DNA of 9,451 bases, taken from the NCBI GenBank assembly GCA_025929455.1, contig JAICMB010000092.1:1-9451 (forward strand). Reading direction: 5' to 3'. The position numbers were made by a program, and so were the translations under genes. The notes beneath the pieces are model-generated. The model did not search any database, had not been told where the DNA came from, and saw only the letters and a list, made by a program, of their open reading frames with translations. Shown here one piece after another: positions 1 through 6,677 of this stretch. The stretch's first letter is position 1, and every line of letters starts with the position of its first letter. The stretch is from Bryobacteraceae bacterium. GTDB taxonomy: Bacteria; Acidobacteriota; Terriglobia; Bryobacterales; Bryobacteraceae.

Positions 1-326
1 AAATGGTCGTCACCGGCGACCTGACGCAGGTAGACCTGCCTTCCGGCAAACGCAGCGGCCTGGTCGATGCGATTGAGGTACTGCGCGGCGTCGAAGGCAT
101 CTCGTTCGTGCACTTCGACGAGCGCGACGTAGTTCGCCACACCCTGGTGCAGCGCATCGTGAAAGCGTACGAGCGCTACAACGAACAGATCGGCGCCGGA
201 CGTCAGCTTGCGCTGAAGCTATCGCCGGAACCGGGCGAGGCCACCCCCGCCGCAGCAGAAGCAGCGCTGCCCATCGCACAGCCGGCCGCTGTTGCGCAGG
301 TCGAAGCCCTGCCGCCGCTCGCCTGA
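1..326 (+). CDS. phoH: PhoH family ATPase, C-terminal part (5' end outside window)
   Basis: This is the last ~108 codons of a PhoH-like P-loop NTPase, a family of cytoplasmic proteins linked to RNA metabolism and phosphate stress. Near the start the peptide reads [12 protein letters not shown] followed by SGL, the conserved beta-strand and sensor region after the Walker B motif. [20 protein letters not shown] is the family's usual C-terminal signature. The Walker A and B motifs must lie upstream of the window, so the Met at base 3 is internal and not the start. After the conserved domain comes a tail of ~45 residues rich in Ala and Pro. The stop is TGA at 324-326, ten bases before ybeY. The phoH-ybeY-corC order supports the call. 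The gene is cut by the window edge; nothing suggests it is broken. Confidence 0.93.
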   Translation, partial: MVVTGDLTQVDLPSGKRSGLVDAIEVLRGVEGISFVHFDERDVVRHTLVQRIVKAYERYNEQIGAGRQLALKLSPEPGEATPAAAEAALPIAQPAAVAQVEALPPLA

Positions 327-336
327 TCTCTCCAGC

Positions 337-783
337 ATGTCTTCCGATGGCAGTAATATCCTGTTCCAAACGCGAGCGTCCGCGGTGCCTCGCCGCGCGC
401 TTCACGATTTCACCGCGCGCCTTACCAGCGAGGTAGCGCATCGCCGGCCGTTCGTCTGCCTCATCACTGATGATGCCGAATTGCGGCGCTTAAACAAACA
501 GTTCCGCGGCAAAAACGAAGCCACCGACGTGCTTTCGTTCCCTTCCGCCGATCACGAAAGGCTTGGAGAGATTGCGATCTCCTACGACCGCGCGCGCGAA
601 CAGGCCGCCGCGCTCGGCCACCGTACCGAGGATGAGATCCGTATCCTGATGCTGCACGGCCTGTTACATCTGCTAGGTATGGATCATGAAACCGACCGTG
701 GCGAAATGGCCCGCATCGAGGCGCGCTGGCGCCGGCGCCTGGGTTTGCCCGCCGGTCTGATTGAGCGAGCCCTCGCATGCTGA
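337..783 (+). CDS. ybeY: Endoribonuclease YbeY (rRNA maturation factor)
   Basis: YbeY is a single-strand-specific, metal-dependent endoribonuclease that works in 16S rRNA 3'-end maturation and ribosome quality control. The product is 148 aa, a normal family length. The zinc-binding signature is intact at residues 107-117: HGLLHLLGMDH, with His107, His111 and His117 as metal ligands. The substrate-groove motif TDVLSFP is at 63-69, preceded by LNKQFRGKN. I chose the ATG at 337 because it begins just after the phoH stop and gives a standard N-terminus; an upstream ATG at 292 would run inside phoH. No clear Shine-Dalgarno precedes 337, so translation may be coupled to phoH. The 3' end overlaps the next start by seven bases (ATG at 777, TGA at 781-783), again suggesting coupling. 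Confidence 0.95.
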   Translation: MSSDGSNILFQTRASAVPRRALHDFTARLTSEVAHRRPFVCLITDDAELRRLNKQFRGKNEATDVLSFPSADHERLGEIAISYDRAREQAAALGHRTEDEIRILMLHGLLHLLGMDHETDRGEMARIEARWRRRLGLPAGLIERALAC

Positions 784-2051
784 TCGGTCTTTTTGTAGCC
801 ACAGCCTTTGCGTGCGTCCTGCTCTGCATCGTCACGCTCGTGCAGGTGCTGTACATGGAAACTCTGCGTCTGCATACGCGCGAGATGCCGATGCTGACGC
901 TGTTCAAGTCGACACTCGAAGAACGCATCCGCATGCACGACGCGCACGGCGCGCTGGCATTTTCGATCATTAAGCACACGGTTTTCCTGATCATGGTGCT
1001 GCTGTGTACGGTCATCGCGGTAGATGGCCATCCGATGAACTGGCGCGCGTTCGGCGAATCCGCGGGCGTGTCCTGGCTGTTGATGCTGGCCTCCACCTAC
1101 ATCGCGCCGCATCTGCTCTATCGTAAGACGGCCGGCACATGGCTGCTGAAGATCGCGCCGTTTCTGCGCCTGCTGGCGCTGATGGCGAAGCCGCTGACCG
1201 CGCTGCTCGCGTTCTTCCAATCGCTGGTCGAGCTTGCCGAACCTGAAAACGGCGACGCGGAAGCCGCCAGCGCGTCGGACCACATCGATGCCATCATCGC
1301 CGCTGGCGCCGAGGAAGGCATTCTCGAAGAGGGCGACCGCAAGCTGATCGAGAGCGTGGTCGCGTTCGGCGACAAGACCGTGCGCGAAGTGATGACTCCG
1401 CGTCCAAACATGGTCACCATCGAAGAGAACCGCTCGCTCGACGATCTCCGCGAACTGGTCATCAACGAGCAGTACTCGCGCATTCCGGTGTACGCCGGCA
1501 ACATCGACCAGATCACCGGGTTCGTACACGTGCGAGACATGTTCGAGCTCGACGAGCAGGAGCGCAAGGGCCGCGAAGTCAAGGAGCTCGCCCGCCCGAT
1601 TCGCCTGGTGCCCGAGACGAAACCGGTCGACGATCTGCTGCGCGAAATGCAGCAGGACGGCGCGCATATGGCCGTCGTGGTTGACGAATACGGCAACACC
1701 GCGGGGCTCGTCACGATGGAAGACCTGGTTGAAGAAATCCTAGGCGAAATCCACGACGAGCACGAGCCCGAGCGCGACGTGACTCCAGAGCCCGACGGGA
1801 GTTACGTGATGTCCGGCAGCCTCGACGTGGACCGCCTGCACGATCTGTTTGAGTTCCGCCCACAGGAAGAAACTGAGTCGACTACCGTCGGCGGTCTCGT
1901 CACCGAATGGCTGGGCCACGTGCCGCGTCCGGGTGAAGCGATCGAGCGCGAAGGCATTCGCATCGAGGTGCTCAATGCTAACGATACCCGCGTCGAGCAG
2001 GTGCGCGTAGCCCGCGCGGAGAAGCCCGAAACATCCGAGACGCGGGCCTGA
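777..2051 (+). CDS. CNNM/CBS/CorC-domain membrane protein (HlyC/CorC family)
   Basis: This is a 424-aa inner-membrane protein of the CorC/HlyC (CNNM) family, associated with Mg2+ or Co2+ efflux; older names call it hemolysin C. The N-terminal DUF21/CNNM-like region has hydrophobic segments at about 3-26, 62-82, 97-115 and 122-150. An acidic linker follows, then DKTVREVMTPRP at 199-210 opens the first CBS domain (~203-258), which contains QYSRIPVY. The second CBS domain (~268-325) contains VVVDEYGNTAGLVTMEDLVEEILGEI, the family hallmark. The C-terminal CorC_HlyC domain (~340-412) includes VGGLVTEWLGHVPRPGE. It is encoded directly after ybeY with a seven-base overlap, the usual location for this family. 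The transported ion cannot be told from sequence, so no gene symbol is given. The ending is unremarkable: TGA at 2049-2051. Confidence 0.92.
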   Translation: MLIGLFVATAFACVLLCIVTLVQVLYMETLRLHTREMPMLTLFKSTLEERIRMHDAHGALAFSIIKHTVFLIMVLLCTVIAVDGHPMNWRAFGESAGVSWLLMLASTYIAPHLLYRKTAGTWLLKIAPFLRLLALMAKPLTALLAFFQSLVELAEPENGDAEAASASDHIDAIIAAGAEEGILEEGDRKLIESVVAFGDKTVREVMTPRPNMVTIEENRSLDDLRELVINEQYSRIPVYAGNIDQITGFVHVRDMFELDEQERKGREVKELARPIRLVPETKPVDDLLREMQQDGAHMAVVVDEYGNTAGLVTMEDLVEEILGEIHDEHEPERDVTPEPDGSYVMSGSLDVDRLHDLFEFRPQEETESTTVGGLVTEWLGHVPRPGEAIEREGIRIEVLNANDTRVEQVRVARAEKPETSETRA

Positions 2052-2080
2052 AATACGTTATTCTAGAAGCTGTATAACGA

Positions 2081-2350
2081 ATGGCCAATACCTTTTCATC
2101 CTTGAAGCGCATGCGGACGGCCGAGCGCCGTACGCAGATCAATCGTATGCGCAAGAGCCGTCTGCGGCACCAGGTCCGCGCGCTGCGCCGGGCCATCGAA
2201 GCGAAGGACCCGCAAGCCGCGCAGCAGCTTATCCCGGGTACATTTTCGATGGTCGATCGCGCCGCAAAGTGGGGCATCATTAAGAAGAACACCGCGGCCC
2301 GCTATAAGAGCCGCTTGTCCCTGCGCGTGCGAAACCTCGCCGCCGCCTAA
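2081..2350 (+). CDS. rpsT: 30S ribosomal protein bS20
   Basis: The product is an 89-aa, very basic, all-helical protein that binds 16S rRNA early in 30S assembly. It starts [17 protein letters not shown] and carries the typical S20 pattern: a Lys/Arg-rich first helix, a central [12 protein letters not shown] region, and the late motif [16 protein letters not shown] at about 64-79. Start ATG 2081 and stop TAA 2348-2350 give the normal family length. Only 29 bases separate it from the preceding CNNM gene, so it may be co-transcribed with that gene. I see no strong Shine-Dalgarno, only GAAGC about ten bases upstream. It converges with holA on the opposite strand, and rpsT and holA are neighbours in many bacteria. 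Confidence 0.95.
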   Translation: MANTFSSLKRMRTAERRTQINRMRKSRLRHQVRALRRAIEAKDPQAAQQLIPGTFSMVDRAAKWGIIKKNTAARYKSRLSLRVRNLAAA

Positions 2351-2351
2351 C

Positions 2352-2394
2352 GTGGGGCAGGCGTCCACGCCTGCAGCGGGTGTCCACACCCGCT
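2352..2394 (+). repeat. Tandem two-hairpin repeat, copy 1
   Basis: The unit is 43 bases. After GTGGG come two adjacent perfect palindromes with two-base CC loops: GCAGGCGT / CC / ACGCCTGC (2357-2374) and AGCGGGTGT / CC / ACACCCGCT (2375-2394). It begins two bases after the rpsT stop, so it would form two strong hairpins in the 3' end of the rpsT mRNA. There is no T-run, so a standard intrinsic terminator is not supported. An inverted copy with 41 of 43 matching bases is at 3580-3622. This looks like a REP-type interspersed element; a role in mRNA 3'-end stability is possible but inferred. Confidence 0.85.
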
Positions 2395-2410
2395 TCGTCC
2401 GTTGCCGCGG

Positions 2411-2437
2411 AAAGCCCCTCACGTGACCCCCGGCTTT
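2411..2437. other. Imperfect stem-loop in the rpsT/holA convergent gap
   Basis: AAAGCC at 2411-2416 pairs with GGCTTT at 2432-2437 around a 15-base GC-rich loop containing CACGTG. A ten-base perfect palindrome, CTCAATTGAG, follows at 2442-2451. The gap lies between convergent genes, where a bidirectional transcription end would be expected, but neither strand has a T-tract after the stem. Functional meaning is uncertain. Confidence 0.3.
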
Positions 2438-2462
2438 GCCCCTCAATTGAGTAGGCGTCTAC

Positions 2463-2480
2463 GATCGGCCGGCGCCGATC
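2463..2480. terminator. Possible bidirectional hairpin at the convergent rpsT/holA end
   Basis: GATCGGC (2463-2469) and GCCGATC (2474-2480) form a perfect seven-base-pair stem with a CGGC tetraloop, five bases beyond the holA stop. On the plus strand it is followed by CGCATTTATG, which is only weakly T-rich; on the minus strand there is no T-run. It could end either convergent transcript, but the missing U-tract keeps confidence low. Confidence 0.3.
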
Positions 2481-2485
2481 CGCAT

Positions 2486-3523
2486 TTATGTCAACTCCAA
2501 AATCAAGCTCTCCATCACCACGCGATCGTCCGGTCGTGTGTCGCGTAGCGCTTTGTCGGCTTCGTATACCTTCCCGATCGCTCTACGCAGCCGCCCTTGC
2601 GGGAATGCCGTGACCGTCTGCGACACCTGCTCCGCGCGATCGCGCCAGATCCGCACGCCCTGTCGCGTGAAGTAGGTCTGGATCTGCTGCGCCGAGCGCA
2701 GGTTCGCTTCCTGCGCGGCCAGCGCCAGCCGGAACTGGGTCGCGAGAAACGTCAGCGCCAGCGGCAGATACTCGCCCTCCTTCAACAGCAGATCCAGGTG
2801 TTCGAGCGACCGCTCCCGGTCCCCGCGCCCCAGCGCGGCCACCAGCGCAAAAATCGTAGTCTCGCGCGCGTTTGGAACCATTAACGCGATGTCCTCGGAC
2901 GTGATCTTGCGCGAACCCGCGTAGAGCGCCAACTTCTCGACCTCCGTCGCGATGCGCGCGGCGTCGGACGCGAGAACTTCGACGAGCATGCCCAGCTCGG
3001 CGGATCCGATATTCAGCCCCGCGGCGGCGGCCAGTTCGCGCGCGAGCCGGCGCGCCGCTTCAGGCGCGTACGGCCGGAACTCGACGACATCGGGGATGGC
3101 CGAATAGAATTTCAGGAGGCGATCGATGCGCGCCTTGTCCTCGCCTTCGAAGCCGAACCGCGAGGATTCGAATACCAGCACCGTGCCCGGCGTCGGGTGG
3201 CGCAGGTAATCGGCAACCACGCTGGCATCGCCGTCTTCACCCGAACCCATGCGTTTGGGCAGCGCCGTTTCCGCGGAGCTCACCCACATCACGCGGTCGC
3301 GCGCGAAGAGTGATAAGGAGCGTGCGTCATCGATCACGGCCGGCAGCGTCGTTTCGCTGAGATCGACATGCGACACACCCTCCGCGCGGTCTTCGGGCGC
3401 AAGCACGCGTTCGACGAGCGCCGCGCGGCAGCGTGCGCGCGCATATGCTTCCGGGCCGGCGAACAGATACACGGGCGCGGGCGGCTGCTTGGCGATGCGC
3501 TGCAGAAAGGCGTCAGGGGTCAA
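2486..3523 (-). CDS. holA: DNA polymerase III subunit delta
   Basis: HolA is the clamp-loader subunit that opens the beta sliding clamp. The 345-aa length matches the family. Visible landmarks are PVYLFAGPEAY at about 17-27, where the degenerate AAA+ nucleotide site of delta lies without a true Walker A motif. After it come a central FRPYAPEAARRLARELAAAAG segment, the collar-type region VEKLALYAGSRKITSEDI, and the C-terminal helices containing LALTFLATQFRLALAAQE. The start is a TTG at 3523-3521: an in-frame TAA lies only seven codons upstream, no ATG or GTG is available between, and GGAG sits five bases before the TTG. The lptE-holA order is conserved in many bacteria. Here the two genes are separated by 170 bases holding a hairpin repeat. 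Stop is TAA at 2488-2486. Confidence 0.93.
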   Translation of the reverse strand: MTPDAFLQRIAKQPPAPVYLFAGPEAYARARCRAALVERVLAPEDRAEGVSHVDLSETTLPAVIDDARSLSLFARDRVMWVSSAETALPKRMGSGEDGDASVVADYLRHPTPGTVLVFESSRFGFEGEDKARIDRLLKFYSAIPDVVEFRPYAPEAARRLARELAAAAGLNIGSAELGMLVEVLASDAARIATEVEKLALYAGSRKITSEDIALMVPNARETTIFALVAALGRGDRERSLEHLDLLLKEGEYLPLALTFLATQFRLALAAQEANLRSAQQIQTYFTRQGVRIWRDRAEQVSQTVTAFPQGRLRRAIGKVYEADKALRDTRPDDRVVMESLILELT

Positions 3524-3532
3524 AGGTTCTCC
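3524..3532 (-). promoter_or_regulatory. Ribosome binding site that fixes the holA TTG start
   Basis: Reading the minus strand, GGAGAACCT immediately precedes TTG. GGAG at 3532-3529 is five bases from the TTG at 3523, ideal spacing. Together with the in-frame stop just upstream it makes the TTG the only credible start for holA. Confidence 0.75.
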
Positions 3533-3579
3533 GGAGTCGGCTTAGCCGACATGAGGGCCATCGCTGCACGTGCGCGCGA

Positions 3580-3622
3580 AGCGGGTCTGGAGACCCGCTG
3601 CAGGCGTGGACGCCTGCCCCAC
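3580..3622 (-). repeat. Tandem two-hairpin repeat, copy 2 (inverted)
   Basis: On the plus strand this reads AGCGGGTCT / GG / AGACCCGCT (3580-3599), then GCAGGCGT / GG / ACGCCTGC (3600-3617), then CCCAC. Read on the minus strand it has the same 43-base layout as the copy at 2352-2394. The only two differences fall opposite each other in the second stem and swap one G-C pair for C-G. It lies between the lptE stop and the holA start, in the same sense as the operon, so it would be transcribed as a double hairpin between the two coding regions. Confidence 0.85.
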
Positions 3623-3693
3623 ATGGCAGCGAAGCCGCAGTTCCGCTCCGTAACGAATCGCGGCCGGGTTGCGAATATGCGCGAGCGACACGA

Positions 3694-4224
3694 TCAAAAG
3701 TTCTCCAGAACCGCGCTCACGATCGTGCGCGCGGCATCGCGGCTCAGGCGGTCGAGCGCGACCTCGCTTTCATCGAAATATTGCTGTTCCTGAATGCTGA
3801 TCTCGTAGCTGTCCTTCACTTCGAAACTGGGCCGGCTGTACAGCACCTTGCCGGTCGTACGCTCGGTAAGCGAGACACCCATCGTAACGGTGATCTGCAG
3901 GTTGGTGGCACGGCCGGTGTTGGTGTCGTAAACCGTCGGAAACGCCGTGTAATTCGTTATATACCCTTTGAGAACGGCGTCGGCTTCGCCGGCGTCGGGC
4001 ACCACGCGATAGCGTGTGCGCGCGATGAACTCGCGGGCGATCGCCTCCGGCAGTTTGTCGGTGAGCTTGTAGCGCGTGGTCAGATTCGCGAACTCCGGAA
4101 CGGCGATAGTATGCACCGTCTTGGGCAACACGTCGATGCCGTTGCTGGTGTGATACCCGCAGGCCGTGCACCAAATCGCGAGTACCGCGCTAACCCAAAA
4201 CCGCAACAGCCACCTCCACGGCAT
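3694..4224 (-). CDS. lptE: LPS-assembly lipoprotein LptE-like
   Basis: LptE is the outer-membrane lipoprotein that plugs LptD and helps insert lipopolysaccharide. The product is 176 aa from ATG 4224. It has a short Arg-containing n-region, a hydrophobic stretch LLRFWVSAVLAIW, then Cys-Thr-Ala-Cys-Gly with Cys22 as the probable lipidated residue. Residue -3 is Cys rather than the usual Leu, so the lipobox is atypical. Mature GYHTSNGI and then VHTIAVPEFANLTTRYKLTD and LTERTTGKVLY fit the family. The ATG lies inside the preceding Asd-like gene (35-base overlap) and lacks a Shine-Dalgarno. An in-frame TTG at 4206 has GGAGG six bases upstream and would still encode the whole signal peptide, so it is a serious alternative start. 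It lies upstream of holA, the conserved arrangement. Confidence 0.82.
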   Translation of the reverse strand: MPWRWLLRFWVSAVLAIWCTACGYHTSNGIDVLPKTVHTIAVPEFANLTTRYKLTDKLPEAIAREFIARTRYRVVPDAGEADAVLKGYITNYTAFPTVYDTNTGRATNLQITVTMGVSLTERTTGKVLYSRPSFEVKDSYEISIQEQQYFDESEVALDRLSRDAARTIVSAVLENF

Positions 4225-5191
4225 TCTGGGCGGCGATGCGGAGATTGTCGGCTGCGATCCAGAACCAGCAGGCGCGGCGGTCGTTGCGGTCGGGCGCGAT
4301 GGCGCCGATCGTGATACTGCTCTGCCCGGCCACGCCCACATTAGACGGCGGCTCTTCGTCCGCGTTCCGAATTTCGATCTGCGGCATGGCGAGGCGCTCG
4401 GACAAGTGTTCGACCTCGGGTGCGTTCTCGAATTCCACCCACACCGAAAACGTATAGCCGTGAAACACGGGCGCGTGTGCGACGCGAAAGCTGGGCATCA
4501 CGCCGCCGCCCGGACCGAGCAGCGATACGAGATGCCGCTCGATGGTATTTTCGACAGCGGCAAGCGACGCGCGCGCCTCGGCGCCATACTGCGGCAGCAT
4601 GTTGAAGCTGACCTGCGCGTCGAAAAGGGTTTTCGTTAGCGGCTGAAATGAGAGCAGGTTGACGGTCTGCTGCTGCAGTTCGTCAACGCCGCCTTGTCCG
4701 CGCTCGCTGACCGGTTCGAATACCTGCGCGACGATGCGTCTGACCGGTGCGGCCTCCTGCAGCCGCTTCGTGAACAGCGCGAGCACGATCGCCGCCGAAT
4801 GCGCGATGACGTAAACGGGCGCGGCCGCGGCGCCTTCGGTTTCCACCATCGGCGCGCGCACGCGAGCGCCGGGCTGTTCTTCGAGCGCACCTGTAAGGTC
4901 GATGAAAATCGGATGCGAGGGTGCACCCTGCGCGGCGGCCCACGCGCGAGTGGCGTTTTCGGGCGCGCCCGCCGTGAACACCAGCCGCGCGCCATGGATC
5001 TGTTCGGCCTCGAGTGATCGCATAATGGCCGGCTCGGCGGCGTCCTCGGTCAGGATGACCGACCCGGGTTCATCCGCGCCCGAAACCAAACGGGTGTTGG
5101 CCGGGAGAGCGGCCTTTTCGAGCACGTCGCGAACCTCGCGGCCGGCTAGCGATTCGGCTCCGGCTATAACGATGGTTTCCATTCTTGGCAT
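4190..5191 (-). CDS. Aspartate-semialdehyde dehydrogenase-like pseudoenzyme (Asd/Usg-1 family)
   Basis: The 333-aa product has the Asd/ArgC fold signature: EPVSERGQGGVDELQQQT at 159-176, SFNMLPQYG at 195-203, APVFHGYTFSV at 240-250 and ADNLRIAAQNAVEVA at 314-328. True Asd makes aspartate-semialdehyde for Lys, Thr, Met and diaminopimelate. Hand alignment to the family shows the catalytic residues replaced. The nucleophilic Cys of NPNC is Ser132 (in AHSAA), the conserved Gln is Glu159, the Arg of RVP is His239, and the His of GH is Tyr246. The NADP loop GATGxVG is GAESLAG at 11-17. It therefore resembles the inactive Usg-1 branch; a structural or regulatory role is likely but unknown. ATG 5191 follows the pssA stop by two bases; a second in-frame ATG at 5182 is possible. 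The open frame continues upstream through pssA, but that part is a shadow. Confidence 0.82.
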   Translation of the reverse strand: MPRMETIVIAGAESLAGREVRDVLEKAALPANTRLVSGADEPGSVILTEDAAEPAIMRSLEAEQIHGARLVFTAGAPENATRAWAAAQGAPSHPIFIDLTGALEEQPGARVRAPMVETEGAAAAPVYVIAHSAAIVLALFTKRLQEAAPVRRIVAQVFEPVSERGQGGVDELQQQTVNLLSFQPLTKTLFDAQVSFNMLPQYGAEARASLAAVENTIERHLVSLLGPGGGVMPSFRVAHAPVFHGYTFSVWVEFENAPEVEHLSERLAMPQIEIRNADEEPPSNVGVAGQSSITIGAIAPDRNDRRACWFWIAADNLRIAAQNAVEVAVAVLG

Positions 5192-5193
5192 TT

Positions 5194-6072
5194 CTATGTC
5201 ACCGAGTGGGACGGGTGCGGCGGAGGCGGCGGCGGATGGCGGAAGCGGCGCCGCAGCACGCCTCCCGCCCGGATCACGATACCGGCGGCGACATAGGCCG
5301 TGGCCATGGCGAGGAGGACCGGCTGAGGAAAAGTCCATATCAAATAAATCAACGCCCCGATCAGCACGATCATGAGCGGCGAGCGCGGGCGCAGCAGGTT
5401 GATGTCTTTGAAGCTCGGATAGCGCCAGGTGCTGACCATCAAAAACGACAGCAGCGCTAGCAGCGCGAGCCAGAGTACTGAAGTTACCCACCAGCCGATC
5501 GGTACGCAGTCGGCCGCATATACGATGGCGGCGACGATCGCGGCCGCGGCAGGAATTGGCAGGCCGACGAAGTATTTCCGGTCGGGCCGGCCGGGATTTT
5601 TCGGAATGGGGTTGGTCTGCACGTTGAAACGCGCGAGACGCGCGGCGCCGCACAGCAGGAAGAGAAAGCTGATGAAATAGCCGAGCCGGTGGTCTTGCAG
5701 AGCGCCGCCAGGCGTGACGAACTGCACGCCCCAGGCATACGCCAGCACCGCCGGGGCGATACCGAACGTAATGACATCGGCGAGCGAGTCCATCTCGCGG
5801 CCGAAATCGCTGACCGTGTTGGTCATACGCGCGATGCGGCCGTCCAGTCCATCGAGCACGACGGCCACGCCGATCGCTGCGGCAGCGGCTTCGAAGTCGG
5901 GATTGGCGGCTCCGGGCACCGCGGCCATGGCGCCCTGAAATGCTTTGAGCACCGCGATGAAGCCGAGGAATATGTTGCCGGCAGTGAAGAACGTCGGCAA
6001 CGCATACGCGGCGCGGCGAGGCCGGCGGCCTGACGAGGGCGGGCCCGTGAGCTTCCAGGATATTCCGGGCAT
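5194..6072 (-). CDS. pssA: CDP-diacylglycerol--serine O-phosphatidyltransferase
   Basis: PssA joins CDP-diacylglycerol and serine to make phosphatidylserine in the inner membrane, the step before decarboxylation to phosphatidylethanolamine. The product is 292 aa from ATG 6072. The CDP-alcohol phosphotransferase motif is complete: Asp77-Gly78-x-x-Ala81-Arg82, eight residues, Gly91, three residues, Asp95, three residues, Asp99. Hydrophobic helices are visible at about 25-42, 64-76, 100-115, 131-145, 172-188, 197-213, 231-247 and 251-267. The protein ends in a proline- and histidine-rich tail (HPPPPPPHPSH) that is not part of the catalytic domain. ATG 6072 lies two bases after the psd stop, with GGAGG ten bases upstream inside psd. 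Farther upstream starts would overlap psd heavily and add non-conserved residues. The pair psd-pssA and the tight spacing imply one transcript. Confidence 0.94.
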   Translation of the reverse strand: MPGISWKLTGPPSSGRRPRRAAYALPTFFTAGNIFLGFIAVLKAFQGAMAAVPGAANPDFEAAAAAIGVAVVLDGLDGRIARMTNTVSDFGREMDSLADVITFGIAPAVLAYAWGVQFVTPGGALQDHRLGYFISFLFLLCGAARLARFNVQTNPIPKNPGRPDRKYFVGLPIPAAAAIVAAIVYAADCVPIGWWVTSVLWLALLALLSFLMVSTWRYPSFKDINLLRPRSPLMIVLIGALIYLIWTFPQPVLLAMATAYVAAGIVIRAGGVLRRRFRHPPPPPPHPSHSVT

Positions 6073-6074
6073 GG

Positions 6075-6677
6075 TTAGGCTCGCCTCCGGGCCAGGATAG
6101 AGGAGCCGCCCGCGACGCGCTCGCCGGGGCGGACCGCGAGTTCCCATTCCGGGCCAAAGAAGACGTCCACGCGGGAGCCGAACTTGATCAGTCCGACACG
6201 CTCGCCCTTGGCGACCTGATCGCCCGCGCTCTTGTTGAAAACAATGCGCCGGGCAATCAATCCAGCGATTTGCGAAAAGGTCACGCGCGAGCCCTCGCCG
6301 TCGATCGTGACCACATTCTGTTCGTTCTGCTCGCTGGCTACTTCTTTGCTGGCAACCGCGAACTTGCCGCGCTGATAGCGGACCTGTTCAATGCGCCCGG
6401 CGATAGGCGCGCGGTTTACGTGCACATCGAAGATATTCAGAAAGATGCTGATGCGGGTCTGTTCCGGGCCGTCCGCCACGACGGCGACCACTTTACCGTC
6501 GGCGGGCGAAACGGCAACCGGTCCGTCCGGCACTTCGCGGTTGGGGTCGCGAAAGAAGTAGAGGCAGAATGCGGCCACTACGTACAGCGGAATGCCCCAG
6601 GCCGGTTGAACGAAAATGGAAACGATTACGCCGGCGATCGTAAATGCGATGGCGTAATAGATCCCGTCAATGATCAT
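6075..6677 (-). CDS. psd: Phosphatidylserine decarboxylase, short form (proenzyme)
   Basis: Psd decarboxylates phosphatidylserine to phosphatidylethanolamine using a pyruvoyl group made by self-cleavage. The 200-aa length is typical of the short class. The cleavage site is Phe-Gly-Ser in IKFGSRVDVFF, between Gly167 and Ser168. That gives a beta chain of ~167 residues and an alpha chain of ~33 residues with Ser168 becoming pyruvoyl. Other conserved positions are Asp60 in SPADGKV and His86 in IFDVHVNRAPIAG, expected to take part in self-cleavage. Two hydrophobic stretches at about 7-23 and 29-42 anchor it to the membrane. FFRDPNREVP at 41-50 is family-typical. Start ATG 6677 has no clear Shine-Dalgarno and is only four bases from a small hairpin. 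It appears to be the first gene of the envelope operon. Confidence 0.94.
   Translation of the reverse strand: MIIDGIYYAIAFTIAGVIVSIFVQPAWGIPLYVVAAFCLYFFRDPNREVPDGPVAVSPADGKVVAVVADGPEQTRISIFLNIFDVHVNRAPIAGRIEQVRYQRGKFAVASKEVASEQNEQNVVTIDGEGSRVTFSQIAGLIARRIVFNKSAGDQVAKGERVGLIKFGSRVDVFFGPEWELAVRPGERVAGGSSILARRRA

Noticed and set aside
684..1667. A 327-codon minus-strand open frame opposite the CNNM/CorC gene.
   Set aside because: It is antisense to a gene with clear CBS and CorC motifs; its product is Arg/Gln/His-rich low-complexity sequence typical of a reverse-frame shadow.
2073..2078. TATAAC just upstream of rpsT as a -10 box.
   Set aside because: It lies two bases before the ATG, so transcription would begin inside the gene; no matching -35 box is evident.
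2352..3622. Inverted repeats flanking holA read as the ends of a transposon or composite element.
   Set aside because: holA is an essential replication gene in its normal context beside lptE and rpsT, there is no transposase, and no target duplication is seen. Independent insertion of two repeat copies explains it better.
3433..4314. A 293-codon plus-strand open frame crossing the holA start, the hairpin repeat and lptE.
   Set aside because: It is antisense to two recognised genes, runs through the palindromic repeat, and shows no domain.
4190..6157. A 655-codon minus-strand open frame that looks like a fusion of an Arg-rich domain with the Asd-like protein.
   Set aside because: The upstream half overlaps pssA and the end of psd in another frame, is Arg/Ala/Pro-rich without any family feature, and is explained as a high-GC shadow. 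The Asd-like gene starts at 5191.
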